From Geobacillus sp. 46C-IIa (lineage in GTDB: Bacteria; Bacillota; Bacilli; Bacillales; Anoxybacillaceae): a stretch of 64,000 nt of DNA. The DNA is taken from assembly GCF_014679505.1 (NCBI RefSeq), contig NZ_CP061474.1, forward strand, positions 2,490,001-2,554,000, read 5' to 3'. Of this stretch, positions 19,293-27,445 are shown piece by piece. Each line of letters opens with the position of its first letter. Within the stretch, counting starts at the first letter, position 1. Under the pieces are notes generated by a model, which searched no databases, was not told the origin of the DNA, and saw nothing but the letters and a program-made list of their open reading frames with translations. The translations under genes and the position numbers were made by a program.

Positions 19293-20192
19293 TCAATAAA
19301 GGGACTCCTCTTTCGATAGCTTTCGCTGGAGCAATGTCGCGATTAAAATAATGATGGCTAACGCAAACGCCAACGCAGCAGCATACCCCATCGTTCCTAA
19401 CGTTTTGAACGCATATTGGTAAATGAGAAGCACAACGGTTAACGTAGAGTTGTTCGGTCCGCCAGAACCGGCTGAGAAAATGTACGATTGGTCAAACAAT
19501 TGGAAAGTGCCGATCAGCCCCATGACTACGACAAACGATGTGACCGGACGCAAATACGGGACAGTGACGTGCCAAAACTTTTGCCAGGCGTCAGCTCCGT
19601 CTAATTCCGCTGCTTCGTACAAGGAATCAGGAATATCTTGCAATGCCGCCAAATAAATGACCATAAAGTACGGAGCCGTTGACCAAATGTTCATGATCAT
19701 AATCGCATTCAAAGCGACGTCCGGGTCGCCGAGCCAATTGTACGTCGGCAGTCCAACCGCTTCAAGCACATGGTTAATTAACCCGTTTTGGTTGTACATC
19801 CACATGAAAATGAGTGTCAATACTGCCGAAGAAGTCAAAGTTGGCAAAAAGTAAACGATGCGGAAAAATTTTTCCCCTTTCAGCCCGGCGTTTAAAGTAG
19901 CAGCTAACACAAGGGCTAAAATCGTTTGGCACGGAACGACAATCGCTACATATTTTAACGTATTCCAGAGCGCGATTTTCGCTCGGGTATCGTCAGCTAT
20001 GCGGGCGAAGTTATCGAGTCCAACAAACTCGAACGATGTCGTCCCTAACAATTGCACTTTATGAAATGCCAAAAAAACTGCGAACACGATCGGACCGATA
20101 ATGAATAAAAGAAGCACAAATAAAGCCGGAGATAAGAATAAATAAGCCGATCCTGTTTCCCGCCACATTTTTTTCGTCAATGTCTGCTTCAT
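19293..20192 (-). CDS. Carbohydrate ABC permease (MalF type)
   Basis: 299-residue permease with about six hydrophobic segments and the EAA loop YEAAELDGADAWQKFWHVTVP. It lies 15 bp upstream of the MalG-type partner, with which it would form the channel. Ribosome site AAGGGGATG upstream. Confidence 0.88.
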   Translation of the reverse strand: MKQTLTKKMWRETGSAYLFLSPALFVLLLFIIGPIVFAVFLAFHKVQLLGTTSFEFVGLDNFARIADDTRAKIALWNTLKYVAIVVPCQTILALVLAATLNAGLKGEKFFRIVYFLPTLTSSAVLTLIFMWMYNQNGLINHVLEAVGLPTYNWLGDPDVALNAIMIMNIWSTAPYFMVIYLAALQDIPDSLYEAAELDGADAWQKFWHVTVPYLRPVTSFVVVMGLIGTFQLFDQSYIFSAGSGGPNNSTLTVVLLIYQYAFKTLGTMGYAAALAFALAIIILIATLLQRKLSKEESLY

Positions 20193-20277
20193 CCTTTTTC
20201 ATCCCCTTGCGGTCAAATCGCTATTCCCCTCTTTCTAACGCGGCCGCGAAGCCGCTGTTAGAAAGAAAGGAACAGCT

Positions 20278-20306
20278 CTCCGGCAGAGGCTTTTTCTGCC
20301 GGAGGC
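20278..20306 (-). terminator. Intercistronic stem-loop after the binding-protein gene
   Basis: CTCCGGCAGA and TCTGCCGGAG form a 10-bp stem in the 124-bp gap between the binding-protein and MalF genes; no long T-run follows on the minus strand. It is probably a processing or attenuating hairpin that raises binding-protein levels over permeases, as is common in sugar importers. Confidence 0.55.
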
Positions 20307-20316
20307 CTGTTTTCAT

Positions 20317-21585
20317 TTATCTGCTTTCGATTTCGCTGTTCGCCGTTTTTTCTGCTTCTTTCAATGCGTCAGCAAGCGGGCGCTCCCCTAAGAAGGCACT
20401 GACAAACTGGTTATTGAAGTTGTTGACAATAATCGGCAAGTTCGTTCCGTTTTGCCATACGGTAGCGTACGGCGCTCCGGCCACTAATGGGGCCCGCAAC
20501 GGATCTTTATCAAATCCAAGTTCAGCAGCGACCGATTTGCGTGTCGGCAAAGCGTAGCCCTTGCTTGTCCACGTTTTCATGCCCTCTTTCCCGGTCAAAT
20601 ACGAGATGAGTTCCCAAGCTGCTTCTTTCTTTTGTGAATCTTTATTCATCACATAGGCTACCGTATACGCCATCGTTGCCTTTTTGCCGTTGATCGTTGG
20701 GATTTCCGCCGTTCCGAATTCTAGATTCGGGAATGTATCTTGCAAAAACGGAATCGCCCAGTTGCCTTCAATGACCATAGCAGCCTTGCCTTGGCCGAAC
20801 ATCTCGCCGCCCCATGTTGCTCCGACTTCGTTCGGCTGGGCCGCCGTTTTATCTTTCAAGTGCATATCGACGATCGGTTGGAGCGCTTCGACCACCTTTG
20901 AATCAGCAAAGCTTGCTTTGTTGTCCGTGACGACTTTGCCGCCTTTTGACTCGGCGATATAGTATAGACGGGCCAATTCTGGGGCAACGCCAAACCCGTA
21001 TACGTCTTTCCCTTTCGTCAGCTTTTTCGCTGCTTCTCTCAGCTCATCCCACGTTTTCGGCACTTCGATGCCTGCCTCTTCAAACATTTTTTTATTGTAA
21101 AACAAGGCTAACGTCGAATAATCTTTTGGGAAACCATAAATTTTCCCATCTTCCCCCTTAAATGCATCGAGCATCGGCTTTTCAAAATCGTTTACATCAA
21201 ACTCATCGGTCACATATTTGTCGAGCGGCTCGAGCGCTCCTGTTTCAATCAGAGCCGGGGCTTCAAACGCATCGAGATAAAACACGTCGGGCCCTTGTCC
21301 CCCCGCTAAACGGGTTTTAATGACATCCATATACTGATCGGCGATTACCTCATATTTAACTTTAATATTCGGATGTTTTTTCTCAAAGTCATCAAGCGTT
21401 TGTTGCAGCAACTTTTGCTCGCTTGGGTTGCCCCCCCAGCCGGCTAACGTGACTTCCACTTTCTCGCCTTGCTTGCTTCCTCCGTTTGCCTGCTCACTTT
21501 TCTCATCGCCGCCGCAACCGGCCAATACACTCCCAAACAGCATCGTCGTAATGCCTAGCGCCGCTATCCATTTTGTTTTGCCCAT
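20317..21585 (-). CDS. Sugar ABC importer, extracellular solute-binding lipoprotein
   Basis: 422-residue family-1 solute-binding protein. The lipobox LAGC has C24 as the lipidated cysteine; the mature domain begins near VEVTLAGWGGNPSEQ. The motif GPDVFYLDAFEAPAL and the tryptophan-rich core are typical of maltose/maltodextrin binders. Ribosome site AGGGGG. The neighbouring 1,6-glucosidase suggests linear or branched alpha-glucan fragments as ligand (inference). Confidence 0.88.
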   Translation of the reverse strand: MGKTKWIAALGITTMLFGSVLAGCGGDEKSEQANGGSKQGEKVEVTLAGWGGNPSEQKLLQQTLDDFEKKHPNIKVKYEVIADQYMDVIKTRLAGGQGPDVFYLDAFEAPALIETGALEPLDKYVTDEFDVNDFEKPMLDAFKGEDGKIYGFPKDYSTLALFYNKKMFEEAGIEVPKTWDELREAAKKLTKGKDVYGFGVAPELARLYYIAESKGGKVVTDNKASFADSKVVEALQPIVDMHLKDKTAAQPNEVGATWGGEMFGQGKAAMVIEGNWAIPFLQDTFPNLEFGTAEIPTINGKKATMAYTVAYVMNKDSQKKEAAWELISYLTGKEGMKTWTSKGYALPTRKSVAAELGFDKDPLRAPLVAGAPYATVWQNGTNLPIIVNNFNNQFVSAFLGERPLADALKEAEKTANSEIESR

Positions 21586-21647
21586 GTAAACAACCCCCTA
21601 AAAAAATGGTTTTATACTTATAGAGGAAGGGAGTCCTTCCCCTGTTT

Positions 21648-23744
21648 TTAACGAATCACAACATCCCAGCCTGTCGTATTTTCATCGATTTGGACGTTGA
21701 AGTTCTCCTGCTCACGCCTGATGGTCAACGACAACCGCCCGCCGCCGATCGAGATGTTTTCCACCCGTAACATATTCATTGAATCAAGCAGCATCGGCGA
21801 TAAATAAATTTTCTTTTCGAGCGCATTTGGGAACAATCCTAGTAAAGCTTGAATAAACACAAGCGGCGTTCCTGCCGCCCATGCCTGCGGCGAGCAGGCG
21901 ACAGGGTAAGGAACCGGGTTTCCGACCGAACGGCTGTATCCGCAAAACAGTTCCGGCAGCCGGTCGTACTCAAAGTAGTTCGCCGCCTCGATCAGCCCTT
22001 GAATCACCGTCTTCGCCTCGCGATGCTTGCCTAGCTTGCTGAGGCCAAGCAAAGTCAAGCTGTTGTCATGCGGCCATACGCTTCCGTTATGGTAACTGAT
22101 CGGATTGTATCCAGCTTCACCCTCTCCCATTGTCCGAATCCCATAGCCGGAGAACATCTTCGCAGATAAAAGCATCCGGACAACCGCCTCGGCCCGCTCT
22201 TTATTCAACATTCCTGACAACAACACATGTCCGGGGTTTGACGTCACCGTCCCAACTTGTTCCTTCTTTTCGTCTAGAGCGATGGCGTAAAATTTCACAT
22301 CTTCCATCCAAAATTGCTCGTCGAACCGCTCTTTCAACGCTTTCGCCTGATGGCGCAACTCCTTAGCCCGCTCTGGTTCGCCAAGATGCTCGAAAATATC
22401 AGCAAGCGCCGTTTTCGCTTGGTATACATACCCTTGCACTTCGACAAGAGCGATTGGGGAGCGGGCGTATTCACCGTTCCGGTGAACAATCGAGTCCCCG
22501 GAATCTTTCCACCCTTGGTTAGCGATTCCTTTGCTCGATTGCTGATGGTACTCAACAAACAAATCCCCGTCGCGGTCGCCGTACTGATCGATCCAAACGA
22601 GCGCCGCATCAATATGTTCGCGCAGTTGGACGACAAGATCAAAATCTCCCGTCCATTTTACGTACTCAGCCAGCAGCACTAAAAACAGTGGAGTGGCATC
22701 AATCGTTCCATAGTAAGGGGTAAACGGAATTTGATTCGTGTTGGCCAGCTCGCCAAAACGAATTTCATGCATGATTTTTCCCGGCTGCTCATCCCGCCAT
22801 GGATCTTCCTTTTTCCCTTGATAGTGGGCCATCGTCAGCAACGTCCCTTTGGCGACCTCATGGTTGAACGGCAACAGTTGCAGTGCGGCGATCAGGCTAT
22901 CACGGCCAAACGGCACGCCAAACCATGGCAGCCCGGCAACAGGAAATGGCCCATATCCTAAGTCTGTCAGCAGCACCCGCAAATCGACGATCCCGCGGCG
23001 AACGAGACGCTCCAGGCGATGATCGTCCGTTGTGACTTTCGCTGTCTTTTCCTCCCAGCGACAGTATGATTCCTTTAGGCGGTAAAATGCTTCCTCTAAC
23101 GGAACAAATTGTTTCCCTTCCTCTTGGCCTATATGCGGCGCAATCGCAAATGTGATGGTTTGCTCTTCTGCATGTTGGAGAGCAAAATGAAAAGAGATTT
23201 CTCCGTATTCAAACACCGCTTTTTCCGGCCGATCCCAGGCGACTCGTGTCGCCCGCTTGATTCCATCCGCCCCCACATAGCCAAACGTTAACGAACGATG
23301 ACCCATCGTCTTCTCAGTCCGCTTTCCAACTTCCCCGGTCTGAAATCCCCGCACGATAAACATGTCGGCAAAATCAGCATCGATATGTACACTGACTTCA
23401 AACTGTACCGGCTTTGGGTGATAGTTTTTTAGTTTTATCGTTTCATAGAGAACGTCCTCATATATGAAGCGCTTCCGCTCAATTTCAACCGATTCGCGCC
23501 ATAACACCACTTCTCCGCTTTTCTCCATATGCGGGTTCGTCAGCAAAATCGTGGCAACATAATTTTCCGCAGCGTCAGACGACAGCAAAATCGGTTTTTC
23601 CCCGTTAATGCGCAAATCCCATTTGCTTAAAAAACGGGTGTCTTTCATGTATAAACCAAGCCCGTACGGATGGTGCTCTGGAATATTTCCCTCACGGTCT
23701 GTTAATAAAAATAAATCATTTTCCTTGATCACACGGTAATCCAT
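21648..23744 (-). CDS. Amylo-alpha-1,6-glucosidase-like glycoside hydrolase
   Basis: 698-residue cytosolic protein without signal peptide. The N-terminal beta domain (about 1-210) looks like the glycogen-debranching N-terminal domain and starts in the usual way, with KENDLFLLTDREGNIPE. The C-terminal (alpha/alpha)6 barrel shows WFGVPFGRDSLIAALQLLP, QGWKDSGDSI and PISYHNGSVWPHDNSL, which hold the likely acid residues. It probably trims branch-point glucose or intracellular oligosaccharides brought in by the adjacent importer. It is the first structural gene of the operon, preceded by two operator palindromes. Confidence 0.85.
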   Translation of the reverse strand: MDYRVIKENDLFLLTDREGNIPEHHPYGLGLYMKDTRFLSKWDLRINGEKPILLSSDAAENYVATILLTNPHMEKSGEVVLWRESVEIERKRFIYEDVLYETIKLKNYHPKPVQFEVSVHIDADFADMFIVRGFQTGEVGKRTEKTMGHRSLTFGYVGADGIKRATRVAWDRPEKAVFEYGEISFHFALQHAEEQTITFAIAPHIGQEEGKQFVPLEEAFYRLKESYCRWEEKTAKVTTDDHRLERLVRRGIVDLRVLLTDLGYGPFPVAGLPWFGVPFGRDSLIAALQLLPFNHEVAKGTLLTMAHYQGKKEDPWRDEQPGKIMHEIRFGELANTNQIPFTPYYGTIDATPLFLVLLAEYVKWTGDFDLVVQLREHIDAALVWIDQYGDRDGDLFVEYHQQSSKGIANQGWKDSGDSIVHRNGEYARSPIALVEVQGYVYQAKTALADIFEHLGEPERAKELRHQAKALKERFDEQFWMEDVKFYAIALDEKKEQVGTVTSNPGHVLLSGMLNKERAEAVVRMLLSAKMFSGYGIRTMGEGEAGYNPISYHNGSVWPHDNSLTLLGLSKLGKHREAKTVIQGLIEAANYFEYDRLPELFCGYSRSVGNPVPYPVACSPQAWAAGTPLVFIQALLGLFPNALEKKIYLSPMLLDSMNMLRVENISIGGGRLSLTIRREQENFNVQIDENTTGWDVVIR

Positions 23745-23784
23745 GTTGCTTCCCCCTGTTGATGTTTTCTGCTTTCTACCAAAC

Positions 23785-23798
23785 CCAAAACGTTTCGG
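23785..23798. promoter_or_regulatory. LacI-type operator 1 (glucosidase promoter region)
   Basis: CCAAAACGTTTCGG, a near-palindrome centred on CG, about 45 bp upstream of the glucosidase start. It is identical to the site at 24953-24966. Confidence 0.7.
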
Positions 23799-23861
23799 AA
23801 TTAAATAAAAAGAAATTTATCATGAGAGCGCTTTTATCAATGGATATGCTTCCTTTTTAAC

Positions 23862-23875
23862 CCGAAACGTTTTCA
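23862..23875. promoter_or_regulatory. LacI-type operator 2 (glucosidase promoter region)
   Basis: CCGAAACGTTTTCA, the same palindrome in reverse orientation, 77 bp from operator 1. It also resembles a CcpA cre site, so dual use is possible. Confidence 0.68.
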
Positions 23876-23925
23876 GTTTTTCGCAAAAAATATATTCCCC
23901 TCTTCTTTCACCAATAACGCATCGG

Positions 23926-24942
23926 TTACTTGATTCCTTTGACTGTCGATTCTCGAACTTTTAACTCTGTTTGCAAAATTTTTACATGCGAATCCGCCTT
24001 TCCTTCCAGCATAGCGATGAGCAGCATGGCGGCTTCATATCCCATAGCGAACTTATCTTGGGCGATTGTTGACAGCGAGGGCGCGGAATATGAAGCTAAA
24101 ATAATGTCATCATAACCGATGACCGCAACGTCATCCGGCACCTGCTTTCCAAGCCGTTTTGCCGCTTTAATCACACCTAATGCCATTAAATCGCTGGCGC
24201 AAAAGAACGCCGTTATTTCTGGGTAGTGCTGAAGCAATCGCAACGCTTCTTGCTCGGCAATTTCTTCACGAAACGCCCCGTTCGCAATCCAATATTCCCG
24301 CACTGGCAACCCAGCTTCAAGCAGCGCCTCCTTAAATCCTTTCAGCCGTTGTTCGCTCACAAAGGCGTATTCATAGCCGTTAATCATGGCAATTCGTTTA
24401 TGCCCGAGTTCAATTAAATGGCGCACCGCTTTTTTCGCCCCAAGTACATTATCCGTCGTTACATAGCCGACAGTCTTCGACTCGATGGGAATATCGATTA
24501 AAACGCACGGGATATTACTCTCCACAACCTCGTGCAAGTACGGGTCGTCGGTGCGAATTCCTTGCAAAATCGCTCCATCGACACGGCGCTCGCGGCACAA
24601 TTGGGTGTACGTTTTTTCCCGCTGTTTTGTCGATGTCGTACTGAACAGCACCATATCGTAATCGACTTCACTTACATATTCGTTAACACCGGCTAGCACT
24701 TCAAACGTAAAATTGTCCTTGGCGCTGTCCCTTGTCAGTCCGGAAACGAGCAATCCGATCGTTTTCGATTTGTTCATGACAAGCCCGCGCGCGAGCGTAT
24801 TCGGACTGTAGTTTAATTGTTTAGCGATATCAATGATCTTTTGCCTCGTATTTTCATTGACATCGGAATAGCCGTTTAATGCACGTGAAACGGTAGTAAT
24901 GGAAACCCCTGCCGCTTTGGCGATATCTTTAATCGTTGTCAC
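23926..24942 (-). CDS. LacI-family transcriptional repressor of the glucan operon
   Basis: 338-residue regulator. The N-terminal helix-turn-helix is TIKDIAKAAGVSITTVSRAL, followed by the hinge helix NTLARGLV and a periplasmic-binding-like effector domain. GTG start after TTTGGAGGA. It lies directly upstream of the glucosidase-importer genes on the same strand, and copies of one palindrome flank both its own promoter and the next one. Autoregulation plus operon repression, relieved by a maltodextrin-type inducer, is the natural reading. Confidence 0.88.
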   Translation of the reverse strand: MTTIKDIAKAAGVSITTVSRALNGYSDVNENTRQKIIDIAKQLNYSPNTLARGLVMNKSKTIGLLVSGLTRDSAKDNFTFEVLAGVNEYVSEVDYDMVLFSTTSTKQREKTYTQLCRERRVDGAILQGIRTDDPYLHEVVESNIPCVLIDIPIESKTVGYVTTDNVLGAKKAVRHLIELGHKRIAMINGYEYAFVSEQRLKGFKEALLEAGLPVREYWIANGAFREEIAEQEALRLLQHYPEITAFFCASDLMALGVIKAAKRLGKQVPDDVAVIGYDDIILASYSAPSLSTIAQDKFAMGYEAAMLLIAMLEGKADSHVKILQTELKVRESTVKGIK

Positions 24943-24951
24943 TGCTATTCC

Positions 24952-25013
24952 TCCAAAACGTTTCGGATCCTGTTGTTAATTTCATTATAACCACGAATCG
25001 AAAACGTTTGCAA
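24952..25013 (-). promoter_or_regulatory. lacI promoter with two operators
   Basis: On the minus strand TTGCAA (25008-25013) and TATAAT (24984-24989) are 18 bp apart. One operator, CAAACGTTTTCG (24999-25010), sits at the -35 and spacer; a second, CCGAAACGTTTTGG (24953-24966), overlaps the ribosome site region. Both are placed to block transcription. Confidence 0.75.
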
Positions 25014-25120
25014 TCTTTTTTTTTGTGATAAATTCTCCCTTTAATTCCCACCTATACCCCACCAACGGTTTGCTTATACTAATGATGCCACATCGAAACA
25101 TGACGAAGGAGGCAAAAAGA

Positions 25121-25321
25121 ATGGCACGTGGAAGCAACAAACTGCTTGTTCCAGGCATTGAACAAGCATTGGAACAAATGAAATACGAAATCGCCCAAGA
25201 GTTTGGCGTGCAGCTCGGGGCTGGCACTGTTTCGCGCGCCAACGGCTCCGTCGGCGGGGAAATTACGAAACGGCTCGTCGCCCAAGCGCAAAGCGAGCTG
25301 GCAGGACGGAGAACAGAATAA
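25121..25321 (+). CDS. Alpha/beta-type small acid-soluble spore protein
   Basis: 66-residue spore DNA-binding protein. The germination-protease recognition segment YEIAQEFGV and the conserved [17 protein letters not shown] helix are present. ATG follows GAAGGAGGC. Upstream CTTATACTAAT (25073-25083) resembles the -10 of SigG promoters, which would fit forespore expression; the -35 is weak. Stands alone between lacI and rsgI. Confidence 0.95.
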   Translation: MARGSNKLLVPGIEQALEQMKYEIAQEFGVQLGAGTVSRANGSVGGEITKRLVAQAQSELAGRRTE

Positions 25322-25349
25322 AGCCGAGCGTGATCACTCGGCTTTTTTC
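25321..25349 (+). terminator. Terminator of the SASP gene
   Basis: AAGCCGAG and CTCGGCTT form a stem followed by TTTTTT. It overlaps the 3' end of rsgI, which converges from the other side. Confidence 0.85.
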
Positions 25350-26383
25350 GTTTTGGAATCGATGATTTTCGGCTGGCGGTGGGTGTTCGCCGGCTCGCGG
25401 CGATCTTTCTTGTTGCTGCGGTCGTGCCGGCCATCCGCCGCCTTTTTCTCTACATAATGACCGCCCGGCCGCGGCGGACGGGCGTTCCCATGGTTTTTCC
25501 CTTTCGGAGAAATCTCTTTGTCCGACGGGGGACTTTCTTTATTTGAATCGGTGTTTTTTCGCTCGTGCAACGGCTGTTTTTCTTTTTTCTGCTGCTTTGG
25601 TTTCTGTTCACCATGCTTTTGTTTCATTTGCGCCGGTTGCTCTAGTTTTTGCCCTTTTGCTGGTGATGGTTTCTTTTCCTTGTTTCCGCTTTGTCCTTTC
25701 TCTTTGTTCGGCTTGGTGGATGTGGACGAGGCCGGTTTTGCTTTTTTCTCAATCTGCAATAGTTTTCCGGTCGTCATTCCTTGTTCAACTGCCCGGCTGC
25801 GCACTTCCATCGTGCTGTTCGCCGTTTTGATAACGATCCGGTCGTCCGCCACCGACCGCTGGATTTCAGCGAGCTCAGCGGACAACTTCCGCGCCGAGGA
25901 CGCATCACGCTCTTTTTCCACTGTTGTAATGAACACTTCGCCGCCTTCCTTTAAATAGCCCTTTTTTTCGCTTAATACAATAATTTGTTCCGCCACCGCA
26001 GAAAATGGTTTATCTTTCCATGGAGGGAGCGCGGCGAGCACGTTTTTTCCTTCCTCATTATATGCCTTTAACGTCAATACGTGCAGGTCATCGTCGACCC
26101 CCGCTTCAATGCTCGGATTAATGTCGATCGACATATATGCGTACACCGCGTCGGAAGGCCACTGAATCCAAGTGGTGACAAGCAGCACGGCCGCTGCCAA
26201 AGCGCTCACCAGTGCATATCGAAACGAACGACGGTGAAATGGAAAGGTTTTTTTTCCTGCACCTGCCTCAATCTCTTCCCCAACTTCATACTCCCCTTCC
26301 TTTTTCACCCGAAGAAATTCTCCCTCGGTCGTCAATACGGTGACAAACTCTTCGTCCAATTCCAGCACAATCCCCTTCTTCAC
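25334..26383 (-). CDS. rsgI: RsgI-type anti-sigma factor
   Basis: 349-residue membrane protein: a cytoplasmic N-terminal RsgI domain (1-50), one membrane helix (about 54-72), a conserved extracellular domain beginning YMSIDINPSIEAGVD, and a long low-complexity tail rich in Lys, Gln, Glu and Pro (about 215-349). The DINPS segment matches the Asn-Pro site at which RsgI homologues are reported to self-cleave. It should hold SigI inactive until a surface signal. ATGA overlap with sigI shows coupling. The tail has no recognisable carbohydrate-binding module, unlike clostridial RsgI. Confidence 0.88.
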   Translation of the reverse strand: MKKGIVLELDEEFVTVLTTEGEFLRVKKEGEYEVGEEIEAGAGKKTFPFHRRSFRYALVSALAAAVLLVTTWIQWPSDAVYAYMSIDINPSIEAGVDDDLHVLTLKAYNEEGKNVLAALPPWKDKPFSAVAEQIIVLSEKKGYLKEGGEVFITTVEKERDASSARKLSAELAEIQRSVADDRIVIKTANSTMEVRSRAVEQGMTTGKLLQIEKKAKPASSTSTKPNKEKGQSGNKEKKPSPAKGQKLEQPAQMKQKHGEQKPKQQKKEKQPLHERKNTDSNKESPPSDKEISPKGKNHGNARPPRPGGHYVEKKAADGRHDRSNKKDRREPANTHRQPKIIDSKTKKAE

Positions 26384-27120
26384 GATGGAAGCACCCCTTT
26401 TATATAGTCCTTTAAGTAAATATAATCGCCCGCCAAAATGACCGCGACCGCAATAATGTATTTTCTGTTTCTCTCAATCGTCTTGCGGCTGACGGACGCC
26501 ATCGTTTCCAACTGTTTGATCGGCAGCTGTTTTTTTTGAAACAACAGGCCAAGCAGCTCCTCTTTCTCTACGAGGAGTTGGGCTACGCGGATGGCGTTTA
26601 GGCGGGCGTCTTTATGTTTTGGCGACTGTTCAACTAAATCGTGAAAATGAATGCCGAATTGTTTCAGCACTTGCTGGTAATGGATGATTTCTTCCCGACG
26701 CTGCTCCTGTTCGATTTGCTTGTAAAATTCATCGACAGAGAGCTTGGCGTCCAAGTACGCTTGCGCCGTTTGCTCGCCGTCTCCCCTATCCTCCGTATAC
26801 CATACTGCATCTCGTGTTCTCGCCTCTTTCCGAATGTAATCGATAAGGCGCCGTTTAATGAGCAGCTCGGCAAACGAGAGGAAGGAACCTCCTTTATGCG
26901 GCGCATATTTCTCAATCGCCTCGTTAAAAGCGATCAACCCGATGCTCGCTTCGTCATCCTCTTCACGAATGAACCGCTTGCACACGCTCGAAACCGTTTT
27001 GGCGATAAACGGCTTATATTGTTGGATGAGTTCGTTGCGAAGCGCTTCATTCCCCCGTTGAATTTCCTCAACCGTCCGTTCAAGCGTTCTTTCTCTCTTT
27101 TTTAATAATGTGCCAAACAT
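26380..27120 (-). CDS. sigI: RNA polymerase sigma factor SigI
   Basis: 246-residue sigma factor. Region 2 is seen in ELIQQYKPFIAKTVSSVC and ASIGLIAFNEAIEKY; the SigI-type C-terminal domain carries a helix-turn-helix (LPIKQLETMASVSRKTIERN). In Bacillus SigI is linked to heat and cell-envelope stress. The ATG at 27120 follows GCGGGGTG; a GTG at 27129 is possible but sits inside that site. The operon is sigI-rsgI with a 4-bp overlap. Confidence 0.9.
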   Translation of the reverse strand: MFGTLLKKRERTLERTVEEIQRGNEALRNELIQQYKPFIAKTVSSVCKRFIREEDDEASIGLIAFNEAIEKYAPHKGGSFLSFAELLIKRRLIDYIRKEARTRDAVWYTEDRGDGEQTAQAYLDAKLSVDEFYKQIEQEQRREEIIHYQQVLKQFGIHFHDLVEQSPKHKDARLNAIRVAQLLVEKEELLGLLFQKKQLPIKQLETMASVSRKTIERNRKYIIAVAVILAGDYIYLKDYIKGVLPS

Positions 27121-27177
27121 CGATTTCACCCCGCTTATACAAGACGGACTGACGCTTTTTCTTTACACTATTCGTAC

Positions 27178-27206
27178 ATAGTAAGGGAAATACGGGCGTC
27201 ATTCAA
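27178..27206 (-). promoter_or_regulatory. Possible SigA-like promoter of sigI-rsgI
   Basis: Minus-strand TTGAAT (27201-27206) and TACTAT (27178-27183) with 17 bp between, about 55 bp before the sigI start. A SigI-type autoregulatory promoter is also expected, but I cannot identify one with confidence. The rest of the gap to 27386 holds no visible gene. Confidence 0.5.
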
Positions 27207-27386
27207 GAAAAAAATCATTCCAGGCGGGAGTCTAAACGTATCGGATCGCTGATCTTACTCACCGAACTCGAGAAGTATACGTATACACCTTGCAAAATGA
27301 TCGATTTTTCCCCGTTGGTCCATATCATCATTTTCCTTCCTAATAATGGAGTATATTGTTTCGTTGCCATTCGCGTGTAACCGAAC

Positions 27387-27429
27387 GAAAAAGAGGCTTT
27401 CCCACCTCTCGGTTCAGGAAAGCCTCTTC
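27387..27429 (-). terminator. Terminator of the amino-acid permease gene
   Basis: AAGAGGCTTTCC and GGAAAGCCTCTT form a 12-bp stem, followed on the minus strand by TTTTTCG. Confidence 0.88.
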
Positions 27430-27445
27430 TTTTTCAGTCGGCCAA

